From contig CAMDCO010000009.1 in NCBI GenBank assembly GCA_945890495.1, positions 1 through 58,549 of the forward strand: a stretch of DNA of 58,549 bases. The letters run 5' to 3'. The position numbers were made by a program, and so were the translations under genes. The DNA is from Bordetella parapertussis (GTDB lineage: Bacteria; Pseudomonadota; Gammaproteobacteria; Burkholderiales; Thiobacillaceae). The notes under the pieces were generated by a model. That model saw only the letters and a list, made by a program, of their open reading frames with translations, did no database searches and was not told where the DNA came from. Of this stretch, positions 1-7,089 are shown one piece after another (within the stretch, counting starts at the first letter, position 1; each line of letters begins with the position of its first letter).

Positions 1-1224
1 CTGTTGCACGGCGGCGGTGCGTGCGGCCAAGGGCAAGGGGCCGATCGTTTGAGGGTACTGGGCCACCGTCTGGTTTAAGGCAGCCACCTGGCGATTCCAG
101 TCGGCCACCCGCGCATCAAACTGGGCGCGCGTTTCAAACTCGTCCTTAATGGTGGGCCGTGCCTGTGCCAAGGCAGCGCGCCGATCGGTCAGTGCGGTGG
201 GCAGGGCGCGGTGGCGTGCCTCAGCGGCCGTCAGCGCTTGGGCTACGGCCGCTGTCAGCGGCAACGGCAACGGCACCCGGCGCAGCACGGCGGTCTTGTC
301 CTCTGACCCGGTCAGCACGCGCTGGCCATCGGGGGAAAAGGCAACGGCCCACACAAAACCCTCATGCCGCCAGGTGTGTAGCGTCTGGCCGCTTTGGGCA
401 TCGCGCAGCACGGCGGTCTTGTCATCTGACCCGGTCAGCACGCGCTGGCCATCGGGGGAAAAGGCAACGGCCTTCACCCAGTCCTCATGCCGCCAGGTGT
501 GTAGCGTCTGGCCGCTTTGGGCATCGCGCAGCACGGCGGTCTTGTCCCGTGACCCGGTCAGCACGCGCTGGCCATCGGGGGAAAAGGCAACGGCCCACAC
601 TGCGTCCTCATGCCGCCAGGTGTGCAGCGTCTGGCCGCTTTGGGCATCGCGCAGCACGGCGGTCTTGTCCGCTGACCCGGTCAGCACGCGCTGGCCATCG
701 GGGGAAAAGGCAACGGCCTCCACATCATTCTCATGCCGCCAGGTGTGTAGCGTCTGGCCGCTTTGGGCATCGCGCAGCACGGCGGTGTTGTCCCATGACC
801 CGGTCAGCACGCGCTGGCCATCGGGGGAAAAGGCAACGGCAGTCACATAATCCTCATGCCGCCAGGTGTGTAGCGTCTGGCCGCTTTGGGCATCGCGCAG
901 CACGGCGGTCTTGTCCCCTGACCCGGTCAGCACGCGCTGGCCATCGGGGGAAAAGGCAACGGCACTCACCTCCTTCTCATGCCGCCAGGTGTGTTCTTGG
1001 AGCGGCGCCCCCGCGCGCCATTCAAACTGCCCGTTGCTTATGGCAGCGGTTGTCCGGTTTTCGGGCTGTTGCTGCGGCGCACTCTCGGTCGTTGCTACGG
1101 GTGTAGATTCGCCCCAAAGTGCCTTGCCGAGGTCGTCAAACAACCCCGCCTGCGCCGTCTGCGTACCCAGTAGCAGCAATAAGGCCAGCCCTGTTGTGTT
1201 GATTGCCGTGCTTATTCGTTTCAT
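1..1224 (-). CDS. Secreted WD40-repeat protein with hypervariable repeats (3' end outside window)
   Basis: Open from an ATG at 1222-1224 to the left edge without a stop, so 408 codons are visible and the C-terminus is missing. Residues 1 to about 26 form a Sec signal peptide (Lys/Arg, a Leu run, then TAQA). A short linker leads to six 41-residue WD40 units (about residues 75-325) with the core AVAFSPDGQRVLTGS.DKTA and the join SGQTLHTWRHE. An Ala/Gln/Arg-rich, probably coiled-coil segment follows. Six blades fall short of the usual seven-blade propeller; a seventh could come from divergent flanks, the missing C-terminus or another subunit. WD40 propellers bind proteins and have no catalysis of their own. 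Only the residues HExxVxA and GSxD vary between units, as in recognition-type WD40 proteins. It transcribes toward the edge, downstream of the lipoprotein/protease genes. The partner and function are unknown. Confidence 0.85.
   Translation of the reverse strand, partial: MKRISTAINTTGLALLLLLGTQTAQAGLFDDLGKALWGESTPVATTESAPQQQPENRTTAAISNGQFEWRAGAPLQEHTWRHEKEVSAVAFSPDGQRVLTGSGDKTAVLRDAQSGQTLHTWRHEDYVTAVAFSPDGQRVLTGSWDNTAVLRDAQSGQTLHTWRHENDVEAVAFSPDGQRVLTGSADKTAVLRDAQSGQTLHTWRHEDAVWAVAFSPDGQRVLTGSRDKTAVLRDAQSGQTLHTWRHEDWVKAVAFSPDGQRVLTGSDDKTAVLRDAQSGQTLHTWRHEGFVWAVAFSPDGQRVLTGSEDKTAVLRRVPLPLPLTAAVAQALTAAEARHRALPTALTDRRAALAQARPTIKDEFETRAQFDARVADWNRQVAALNQTVAQYPQTIGPLPLAARTAAVQQ
283..990 (-). repeat. 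Six 123-bp tandem WD40 units
   Basis: The marker GCCATCGGGGGAAAAGGC (plus strand) recurs at about 325, 448, 571, 694, 817 and 940, an exact 123-bp period. Units are nearly identical except at four codons per unit. In protein order these read KE-V-S/G, DY-V-T/W, ND-V-E/A, DA-V-W/R, DW-V-K/D and GF-V-W/E. Apart from those I see one synonymous Leu change and one Lys-to-Asn change. The last unit runs into the C-terminal coil. Confidence 0.95.
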
Positions 1225-1271
1225 CTCAGTTTCCTGTCGCATCGTGCGCAACGCCATCCCGGTCATACGAT

Positions 1272-1736
1272 TCACGACAAAGCGCCTTGACGGCACTGTC
1301 GGCCTTTTTCGGTCAGCCGGTATTTCTGCAAGCGACTACCAGGGCTTTCCGGGCGGGTCATTTCGATCAGATCGTTCGCCAAGGCGGGTTTCAGATGGCG
1401 TTCAGCAAAAGATTTTCGGTCGCGCAGACCCAGTGCATTTTGCAATTCTGCACGCCCCATCGGCTTATCCAGCCGGCACAAGAGTTCGGCGACCTGGGGG
1501 GTGACCTGGGGGGTGACCTGGGGGGTGACCTGGGGGGTGACCTCTGCTAGCGCATCACCCATGGCCCCGAGCATGAAGGCAATGAACGAGGCGGAATCGG
1601 TTTTCTGGGTGCTTTCTTGCAGTGCGCGGTAATACGCTTCTTGACGATCGAACACTAAACTTTCCACCGGAAGGTTGGCAAACAAGGGGTTCCATTGGGC
1701 AAGGGTCACGGTAAACGGCGGAAGGTAGGAGGCCAT
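1272..1736 (-). pseudogene. Truncated Fic-family protein (C-terminal part only)
   Basis: The 154-residue frame matches the C-terminal half of Fic/filamentation proteins. It has the segment after the Fic helix (QWNPLFANLPVES), a Gln/Thr-rich region, a (VTPQ)n spacer, and a C-terminal winged helix (RAELQNALGLRDRKSF, then SRLQKYRLTEKGR). Family members are about 330 residues long and carry the AMPylation motif HPFxxGNGR upstream. That part is absent: the frame opens only four bases from the stop of the gene before it. The active-site half therefore seems lost by deletion or by insertion of the neighbouring genes. It may still make a small DNA-binding protein from the ATG at 1736, but Fic catalysis is not possible. 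The identification rests on recalled family features. Confidence 0.75.
1489..1543 (-). repeat. 12-bp tandem repeat encoding VTPQ
   Basis: About four copies of GTGACCTGGGGG (plus strand) lie head to tail and encode a Val-Thr-Pro-Gln linker in the Fic remnant. Twelve bases keep the frame, so copy number can change without a frameshift. TPQV linkers are a known feature of this Fic subfamily. Confidence 0.9.
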
Positions 1737-1739
1737 GTC

Positions 1740-2183
1740 TTACTCTTCCCGAATCACCAACCGGAACTCGCGCTGGCTTTCTTGTCCCGTCACATCGGCT
1801 ACGGTGACGCGCAGGCGGTGGTTGCCGACGGGCACCTCGGCACCGGTGACATCGAGCCGGTCGCCCTTGAGAAATTTCTTCAGGCGGTCGGTAATGTCGA
1901 TGTTGATAAATTTGAGCAGATGCACGCGCAGGGTGGACAAGTCGGGCTTGGCCCCGCTGTCACTGGGCGCGAAGGTGACGAGGATGTCCACCGGCGGGCG
2001 TACCTGGTTGAGCAACTCCGGCTTGTGAACGGTGATGCGTGGCCCATTGCTGGAGAGCGACATGGGCTGCCGAAGGCTGACGGGCGCGTCGCGGGCGCGC
2101 GCCTCGTCCGGCAGGATGAGCCATTCAGCCTGAGCCAGCCCTGCCACCAGACATAAAACCCCGATGAGGATTTTGGCTTTCAT
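1740..2183 (-). CDS. Small secreted protein, unknown family
   Basis: 147 residues with a clear signal peptide (MKAKILIGVLCLVAGLAQA, cleavage before EWLILP). The mature part is about 128 residues. Segments such as RPPVDILVTFAPSDSGAKPD and VGNHRLRVTVADVTGQ, with an ending REFRLVIREE, suggest an immunoglobulin-like beta sandwich of the kind that follows Ala/Pro-rich envelope proteins. I see no catalytic motif and no lipobox, so it is probably periplasmic. It starts 15 bases after the LPP20-type lipoprotein gene and reads the same way, so the two are likely co-transcribed. Function unknown. Confidence 0.75.
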   Translation of the reverse strand: MKAKILIGVLCLVAGLAQAEWLILPDEARARDAPVSLRQPMSLSSNGPRITVHKPELLNQVRPPVDILVTFAPSDSGAKPDLSTLRVHLLKFINIDITDRLKKFLKGDRLDVTGAEVPVGNHRLRVTVADVTGQESQREFRLVIREE

Positions 2184-2198
2184 GATGCGCCTCCGATC

Positions 2199-2810
2199 TT
2201 ATTTGCCGCGCTGGGCCTTGATCTCGGCATCCAGATCAGCGAATGCCTTGCTGGAGCGGACACGGGCCTCGACGGCTTGGTTTTTGCGCGTCTCATCGAC
2301 CAGCACGCGATTGGCCTCGCCGACCGGGAACTCGATCATCGCAAAGGCGCGATAGCTGCCGCCTTCGGCGATGACCTTCTTCTTGCTGACGCGGTAGCCG
2401 GAGGTGTTCACATCCACAAACAGGTTGCTGATGACCTTGGTGGTTTCTTGATGCAGTTGGGGATCTTTGGCACCGCCGACCTCTTCGACAAAGCGCTTCA
2501 GCTTGCCGCTCATCAGGCCGCGCAGTTTGTCGGCGACGCTGTATTTGGCATCGATGATGGCCTTGTCCACCGCCATTTGCAGGTCGCTGGAGCTGGCCGT
2601 GGCCACGCCACAAACCATGCGCTCATGGTCGCAGGGGACATCGACATACCAGTCGGGAATATCACTCACGGCCTTGACGACGGCCTTGGTGACTTGTTCC
2701 TGACGCTTTTCTTCGACCTTGATAACCGCTTCGGGCGAACCGGGTTTGGGGGTGCTGGAACAGGCGGCGAGCAGGATGGCGGTGGCCAATAGGCTGAGGG
2801 TGGTTTTCAT
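2199..2810 (-). CDS. LPP20-family lipoprotein
   Basis: 203 residues with a lipoprotein signal ending in the lipobox LLAAC (Cys about 17). The body has the LPP20-type pattern: PDWYVDVPCD, then CGVATASSSDLQMAVDKA, a helix (IIDAKYSVADKLRGLM), and a strand near YRAFAMIEFPVGEAN. LPP20-like proteins are outer-membrane or surface lipoproteins of poorly known role, often found beside CsgG-like or TPR lipoproteins. The residue after Cys is Ser, so the Lol system should move it to the outer membrane. Its start overlaps the stop of the upstream TPR lipoprotein gene by four bases, which points to one operon with translational coupling. Confidence 0.85.
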   Translation of the reverse strand: MKTTLSLLATAILLAACSSTPKPGSPEAVIKVEEKRQEQVTKAVVKAVSDIPDWYVDVPCDHERMVCGVATASSSDLQMAVDKAIIDAKYSVADKLRGLMSGKLKRFVEEVGGAKDPQLHQETTKVISNLFVDVNTSGYRVSKKKVIAEGGSYRAFAMIEFPVGEANRVLVDETRKNQAVEARVRSSKAFADLDAEIKAQRGK

Positions 2811-4246
2811 GGTGTGCTCCTGGTGGGTGTTGAAGGTGGGGCCGAGGTGGGGGTGACTTCTTTCAAAACAGCACGCAGGGCGTCCTGCCGTGCTTGTACG
2901 GTTTGCGCACCCAGATGCGTGCGCAAACTGTCCATTTCCTGAACGATGTCGGCTGCGCGAGCCGCCTGACCGCGTTCAATATAGCGCTTCGCCGCCGTGG
3001 CAAAGCCGTCCAGCGCAGCGCTGTAGTGGCCGCCGTTAAAATCCATGACGGCGAGGTTGTACCAGGGCCACGGGCGGGTGGCATCCAGACGGATGACCTT
3101 TTCCAGCGCGGCGTGGGCGCGGTCCGCCAAACCACGACGCAAGCTGACATTGGCCAGCGCCTCGTAATAGTCAGGGTTGTCGCCGGCCTTGGCGATGGCG
3201 GTAACAATGCTGGCATCGGCCTCGTCCAGTCGGCCCAGCCGGGTGAGCGTGCGGCCCGCCAGGTAATGCGTCTCGGGTTCTTCCGGCGCGCGAACCCAGG
3301 TTTTCTGGATCAACTCCAGCGCACCGGCGGCATCGTCCCGTTCCAGACGCGATTGCGCCCAGTCACGCCAGTCACGCGGTTTGTCGTATTGGCGGGTCAG
3401 GCGGGTGTAAATGGCTTCGCGTTGCAAGGCGGTCAGATCGGCCCGTCGCGACACTTCATGCAACGCGGCCTCGCGGTCGATCTCGGGCAGGCTGGCGAGC
3501 CAGGCGTCAACATCGGTCTTCCAGTCCGGCGCGGCGGGTTTGGCAGGTTTATCCGGTGTCGCCTCTGTCATGGCCAGCGGCTTGGCATCCGGCAGGGTAT
3601 TAAAGAGACGGCGGGCGAGATCGTCGATAACCCGATGGGTTTGTTCGTCGGCCAGGTTACGCCCCGCACTGAACAAGCCAGAGGCCGCGCCCACCGGCGA
3701 CAGCGGCAGGCCGCCATCCTGAAGCTGGGCGGTGTGTTCTGCCTCCCACAGCAATGCGCCGTCGCTGGCACGGGTCAGCCGTGCCTTGGCCCCCAGCTTG
3801 AGTTTTGAAAAGATGGCAAAAAAGCCCTTTTCAAAGCTGAATACCTCGGCCTCCAGGATGTGCGTGCATTGCAGGTCACGACCCAAGATAGCCAGGTCCG
3901 GGCGTGTACCCTTGGCCTGGCGGGCCAGCCAGTCATCTACCCGCGCCATCTCGACCAGCCGATAGCCCTTGGGCGCAAGATGGGCATAAAAGCCGCGCCG
4001 CACCCATTCCAGCTTGTTCAAGTCGGCATCCCGGGCGGTCAACGGCAACACGACGATGCACTGCGGCGCGGGTGTCCACTGGGCCGTCTCGATGCGATAG
4101 CTCACCTCGGGGGCCAAGGCACCCTGAATGGCATCCGTCGCCGGTGGCGCATCGCCACTGCGTTGCACATAGCGCGTCGAACAACCCGCCAGCGTGACGC
4201 CCAGCAGCGCAACAAAGGCCAATTTCGCGTAGGTTTCAGGTCTCAT
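2807..4246 (-). CDS. TPR lipoprotein with a GNA1162/DUF799-like N-terminal domain
   Basis: 479 residues. The signal peptide ends in the lipobox VTLAGC (Cys about 22) followed by Ser, so outer-membrane sorting is expected. Residues about 50-220 resemble the DUF799/GNA1162 class of lipoproteins, with a strand IVVLPL, a helix after ARVDDWLARQ, and the element LQDGGLPLSPVGAASG. Residues about 290-450 hold TPR-like helical pairs (ETHYLAGRTLTRLGRLDEAD; DYYEALANVSLRRGLAD; WYNLAVMDFNGGHYSAAL). The tail is Thr/Pro-rich. The start overlaps the protease gene stop by four bases, consistent with coupling. TPRs imply assembly or scaffolding of an envelope complex, perhaps with the LPP20 lipoprotein. The exact role is unknown. 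Confidence 0.8.
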   Translation of the reverse strand: MRPETYAKLAFVALLGVTLAGCSTRYVQRSGDAPPATDAIQGALAPEVSYRIETAQWTPAPQCIVVLPLTARDADLNKLEWVRRGFYAHLAPKGYRLVEMARVDDWLARQAKGTRPDLAILGRDLQCTHILEAEVFSFEKGFFAIFSKLKLGAKARLTRASDGALLWEAEHTAQLQDGGLPLSPVGAASGLFSAGRNLADEQTHRVIDDLARRLFNTLPDAKPLAMTEATPDKPAKPAAPDWKTDVDAWLASLPEIDREAALHEVSRRADLTALQREAIYTRLTRQYDKPRDWRDWAQSRLERDDAAGALELIQKTWVRAPEEPETHYLAGRTLTRLGRLDEADASIVTAIAKAGDNPDYYEALANVSLRRGLADRAHAALEKVIRLDATRPWPWYNLAVMDFNGGHYSAALDGFATAAKRYIERGQAARAADIVQEMDSLRTHLGAQTVQARQDALRAVLKEVTPTSAPPSTPTRSTP

Positions 4247-5682
4247 TTTTTGCGCCTCTCCTTTCCATTTTCCGTCCCGACAATCAACACCACCGACGGC
4301 AGCATATATTCATAGAGCGCCTCGGCATCCATCTCACCCGGTGCCCTGACGCTATCCTCCGGTGCCGCAATGGAGGCCAGCGCCTTTTGCAACAGGCCGG
4401 AGCGCACGGCAAAGTTCACATCCTGCGGCAGGCTGCCGTGCTCCTGAGCAAACTGGAGCGTGTCGAGCTTGGCCACCACCACGCCGATAATCCGCCCCTT
4501 GTGGTCCATGACCGGCCCGCCGCTGTTGCCGGAATTGATGGCCGCCGTAATCTCCATCAGGTTCGGGTCAGCGCCCTGAGTGCGGCTGACATGGCCCGTG
4601 GTCAGCGACGGCCACTTGGCACCGAGCACATCCGAGAGCGGATAGCCCAACACCACGCAAGCACGACCCGGCGCAGGTTCGGCAATCTGTTGGCGCGACA
4701 GTGACCATTCAGCGGGATAAGGCTTATCCAACGCCAGCACGGCCAGGTCTTCTTTTTCTAGCAGGGCCACCACCCGCGCCTGCCGCACCTTGCCCAATCC
4801 ATTGCGCACCTGAAGGGTTTGCGTACCACTCACCACATGGGCGTTGGTGACCACATGCCGGCCCTGGTCAATCACAAAGCCGCTGCCCGATACGATATGG
4901 CTGCCCTCCGGAACCCGTAAGGGATCAAACTGCGGCTCGACGCGCGGGGCGGCGGTTCTGGCGGGTGACACCGATAGAGCCGCCGGTGCTGCCGTGGGGA
5001 TATTGGCAGGCAGATCAACGGGCGGTATCGGTTGCGGTTGCGGTTGCGGTTGCGGTTGCGGTTGCGGTTGGGCCGGCACGACAGGCTGCGTAACGGGCGA
5101 TGGATTCAGCGGGGCGATCGGCAAAGGCTCTGCCCGCGATCGCGCCATTTGGGGTGCGCGGCCGGCCTGGATGTCCGCCACCGCCTCGACCAGTTCCGGC
5201 ACCTCGCCCAGCCTAGCGCGGGCCTCGCGCAACCGGTTCAATGCCTCGGCAGTCCGCCCAGTGCGATCCTCGAAACGAGCCATCATCGCAATCGTCCCGG
5301 TGTGATTGGGGAAGCGGCGCACCGCCTGCCGCATCTGCGCCATACCCTCTCGCATCTTGCCCTGGGCGAACAGCGCATAGGCGAGGCCCGTTGTCACATC
5401 CGGGTCGTCAAGATCCAGCAGATTGAGCCGTTCAAAGATCTGCTCGGCCAAGTCATTACGACCCAGCCCCAAGGCAATCAGCCCCTGGCGTTGCAGGATG
5501 GCGTTCTCCGAAACCGAATCCGGCACCGTTTTAAGCGACTGCAACGCCGCCTCGTAACGCCCCTGCACAATCAGCGCATCGGCCTCGGCGAGGTCCGCAC
5601 GAACGCCCGACGCATATCCAAGCGCCAGACATAGCACCATCAAAATCCACCCAAACCTCGTCTGCAACCGATTGTTTGACAT
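4243..5682 (-). CDS. Secreted TPR protein with HtrA-like trypsin domain
   Basis: 479 residues. A signal peptide (about 1-29, ending VRADLAEA) is followed by TPR-like repeats to about residue 150, a Pro/Gln linker (PQPQ repeats, about 200-220), and a trypsin-like domain. The catalytic triad is visible: His282 in TNAHVV, Asp312 in KEDLAVLAL and Ser387 in NSGNSGGP. The spacings of 30 and 75 residues equal those of E. coli DegP (His105, Asp135, Ser210). There is no PDZ domain; the C-terminus ends at MLPSVVLIVGTENGKERRKK. It is expected to be an exported serine protease steered by its TPRs. It is the first gene of the minus-strand envelope set, with GGGAG seven bases before ATG. A 68-bp AT-rich gap separates it from the divergent DUF4384 gene; I cannot pick a promoter there with confidence. 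Confidence 0.88.
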   Translation of the reverse strand: MSNNRLQTRFGWILMVLCLALGYASGVRADLAEADALIVQGRYEAALQSLKTVPDSVSENAILQRQGLIALGLGRNDLAEQIFERLNLLDLDDPDVTTGLAYALFAQGKMREGMAQMRQAVRRFPNHTGTIAMMARFEDRTGRTAEALNRLREARARLGEVPELVEAVADIQAGRAPQMARSRAEPLPIAPLNPSPVTQPVVPAQPQPQPQPQPQPQPIPPVDLPANIPTAAPAALSVSPARTAAPRVEPQFDPLRVPEGSHIVSGSGFVIDQGRHVVTNAHVVSGTQTLQVRNGLGKVRQARVVALLEKEDLAVLALDKPYPAEWSLSRQQIAEPAPGRACVVLGYPLSDVLGAKWPSLTTGHVSRTQGADPNLMEITAAINSGNSGGPVMDHKGRIIGVVVAKLDTLQFAQEHGSLPQDVNFAVRSGLLQKALASIAAPEDSVRAPGEMDAEALYEYMLPSVVLIVGTENGKERRKK

Positions 5683-5750
5683 GATCTCCCACTCCTTTTT
5701 GGAGTATCAGTATAGACTTCTTCATATTAAATAACTTGTCGAGCTTTCTG

Positions 5751-6566
5751 ATGCAATCTAGAACCTTTTACTGCCTTGCTGTCCTGGCCCCAATCTTGGC
5801 CCTTAATGCGGAAATAGCCAGGGCGGATGTGTACGAGGACAGCTTCGCCTACGGCGAGCGCATGACCCATGAAGAAGGCTGCAAGCTGGCTGAGGAGTCC
5901 CTGAAACGCAAGGCGGTGGCGCAAGCGTGCGGTAGCCTGCTGTCCGGCGGCACGATGCGCGCCTTGGGCGAAACCACCGATGTCCTCTACCGCATGCATT
6001 TTGAAACGACCGGCGGCCGGGTCACCGCCTATCAGCGACTCAGTCGCCCGTCAGCGGAGGGGGACTTTGCCTGCACCGTGCGCGCCCAAGTCACCGTGCA
6101 ATGTGACCAAGGTCGGCGCGACCCCGCCTTCCTGCCGGTGGCCGAAGGCCTGGTCAAACTCAATGAAACCGTCTTTCGCGACGGCGAAAACCTGCATATT
6201 GCCGTGCGCATGCCCGATAACCTGCAAGGCGCGGCCTACCTGAATGTGGTCGTACTCATGCCCTATGAAGAACCCGCCCAGCGAGTCGCCCGGATCTACC
6301 CCAATCGTTTTGATACGGGCGAACCGTTCACTGCGGGCGTCACCCTGCGCATCCCCGGCAGCAAAGACTACGACTTGGCGCTCGGCCTGCCCAAGGATCG
6401 CAAGAACGCCGAAGAATCGCTGATGTTCATCTTCAGCCGCAAGCCCATCTCCCTGCCGGAGGTCATGAGCATCGAACAACTGCACGGCGCCCTGTCCGAG
6501 TTACCGCTTGGCGAACGGCGCGAACTGGTGCGAACCTACCGCATCGAATCACGCACAGGGCGATAA
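5751..6566 (+). CDS. Exported DUF4384-like protein
   Basis: I start at the ATG at 5751 rather than an in-frame TTG at 5736, because GAG lies eight bases before it and it gives a normal signal peptide (MQSRTFYCLAVLAPILALNA...ARA). The protein has about 271 residues. The N-terminal third looks like a helical stalk (GCKLAEESLKRKAVAQACG) and a strand-rich part. The C-terminal half fits the DUF4384 fold: NETVFRDGENLHIAVRMP, AYLNVVVLMP and ARIYPNRFDTGEPFTAG. DUF4384 domains occur beside or inside caspase, LPP20 and CsgG-type genes. It heads the plus-strand half of the locus, before the antitoxin-like and caspase genes. Role unknown. Confidence 0.8.
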   Translation: MQSRTFYCLAVLAPILALNAEIARADVYEDSFAYGERMTHEEGCKLAEESLKRKAVAQACGSLLSGGTMRALGETTDVLYRMHFETTGGRVTAYQRLSRPSAEGDFACTVRAQVTVQCDQGRRDPAFLPVAEGLVKLNETVFRDGENLHIAVRMPDNLQGAAYLNVVVLMPYEEPAQRVARIYPNRFDTGEPFTAGVTLRIPGSKDYDLALGLPKDRKNAEESLMFIFSRKPISLPEVMSIEQLHGALSELPLGERRELVRTYRIESRTGR

Positions 6567-6593
6567 AGCCAACGCCAAAACAAACCCACAGGA
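6542..6593 (+). repeat. 52-bp direct repeat, left copy
   Basis: This copy spans the last codons and stop of the DUF4384 gene. It matches 7031-7082 at 49 of 52 positions, 489 bp away. The right copy precedes the caspase gene. The repeats bracket a 437-bp block that carries a toxin remnant and an antitoxin-like gene, which suggests insertion with duplication of the original intergenic junction. Confidence 0.9.
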
Positions 6594-6606
6594 AGAAGAA
6601 AAAGGT

Positions 6607-6675
6607 CTGACCCCATTGTTTCTGTTGTGGGAAGACTACAAACGCCGCAAGGCGCAAGCCAAGAAAGGAAGCTGA
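6607..6675 (+). pseudogene. Possible C-terminal remnant of a RelE/HigB-type toxin
   Basis: A short frame reads LTPLFLLWEDYKRRKAQAKK-GS and stops three bases before the antitoxin-like ATG. In HigB/RelE-type pairs the toxin gene sits directly upstream of this antitoxin family and often ends in a basic helix like LWEDYKRRK. No toxin start or catalytic core is present. The left boundary is a guess; the fragment could also be chance. Confidence 0.4.
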
Positions 6676-6678
6676 ACC

Positions 6679-6999
6679 ATGGCACTCACCCGAGATTTCA
6701 AGGAAACCGTAGCCGCTCGCGTACAGAGCGATCCGGCCTTTGCCCAGGCGCTGCTCGACGAGGCCATCACCCTGTTTATCAACGGTGAGCCGGATACGGC
6801 CAAGCTCATTCTGCGCGACCTGGTCAACGCCACGGTCGGCTTCGAATCCCTCGCCGTGGAAATTCACAAACCGGCCAAAAGCTTGCACCGGATGCTGTCA
6901 GCCTCCGGCAACCCAACGATGAGCAACATCTCAGCCATCTTTGCCGCCATCAAGCAAACGCTCAAGGTAGAAGTCCATACCCGTGTAGTCATGGCCTAG
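6679..6999 (+). CDS. HigA-type antitoxin-like DNA-binding protein, toxin missing
   Basis: 106 residues beginning MALTRDFKETVAARVQSDP, which matches the addiction-module antidote family whose members usually follow a RelE/ParE-like toxin. The C-terminal half is a Cro/C1-type helix-turn-helix (FESLAVEIHKPAKSLHRMLS, then GNPTMSNISAIFAAIKQ). GGAAG lies about eight bases before ATG. Antitoxins of this type bind toxin and repress their own operator. No complete toxin gene accompanies it, only a possible 22-residue tail upstream. It lies between the two 52-bp repeats and so interrupts an otherwise tight DUF4384-caspase gene pair; this looks acquired rather than part of the envelope system. Confidence 0.75.
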   Translation: MALTRDFKETVAARVQSDPAFAQALLDEAITLFINGEPDTAKLILRDLVNATVGFESLAVEIHKPAKSLHRMLSASGNPTMSNISAIFAAIKQTLKVEVHTRVVMA

Positions 7000-7030
7000 C
7001 AAAATGGCCGCCACCTTTACATTCCGGGAA

Positions 7031-7082
7031 CATCGAATCGCGCACAGGGCGATAAGGCCAACGCCAAAACAAATCCACAGGA
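7031..7082 (+). repeat. 52-bp direct repeat, right copy
   Basis: Second copy of the repeat at 6542-6593 (three mismatches). It ends in CAGGAGGACACC directly before the caspase ATG and so carries that gene's strong ribosome binding site. The left copy has lost this part of the match after CACAGGA. Confidence 0.9.
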
Positions 7083-7089
7083 GGACACC

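Noticed and set aside
283-990. Diversity-generating retroelement as the source of WD40 variation
   Set aside because: Changes are not limited to adenines in one repeat, and no reverse transcriptase or template repeat is in the window.
283-990. CRISPR array (regular direct repeats)
   Set aside because: Units are contiguous, 123 bp and coding, with no unique spacers.
149-1504. Long plus-strand open frames across the WD40 gene
   Set aside because: They are frames opposite the repeats and repeat the same low-complexity pattern every 41 residues; the minus strand gives signal peptide and WD40 motifs.
5683-5750. Specific divergent promoters in the envelope locus
   Set aside because: The gap is AT-rich but I found no -35/-10 pair with acceptable spacing on either strand.
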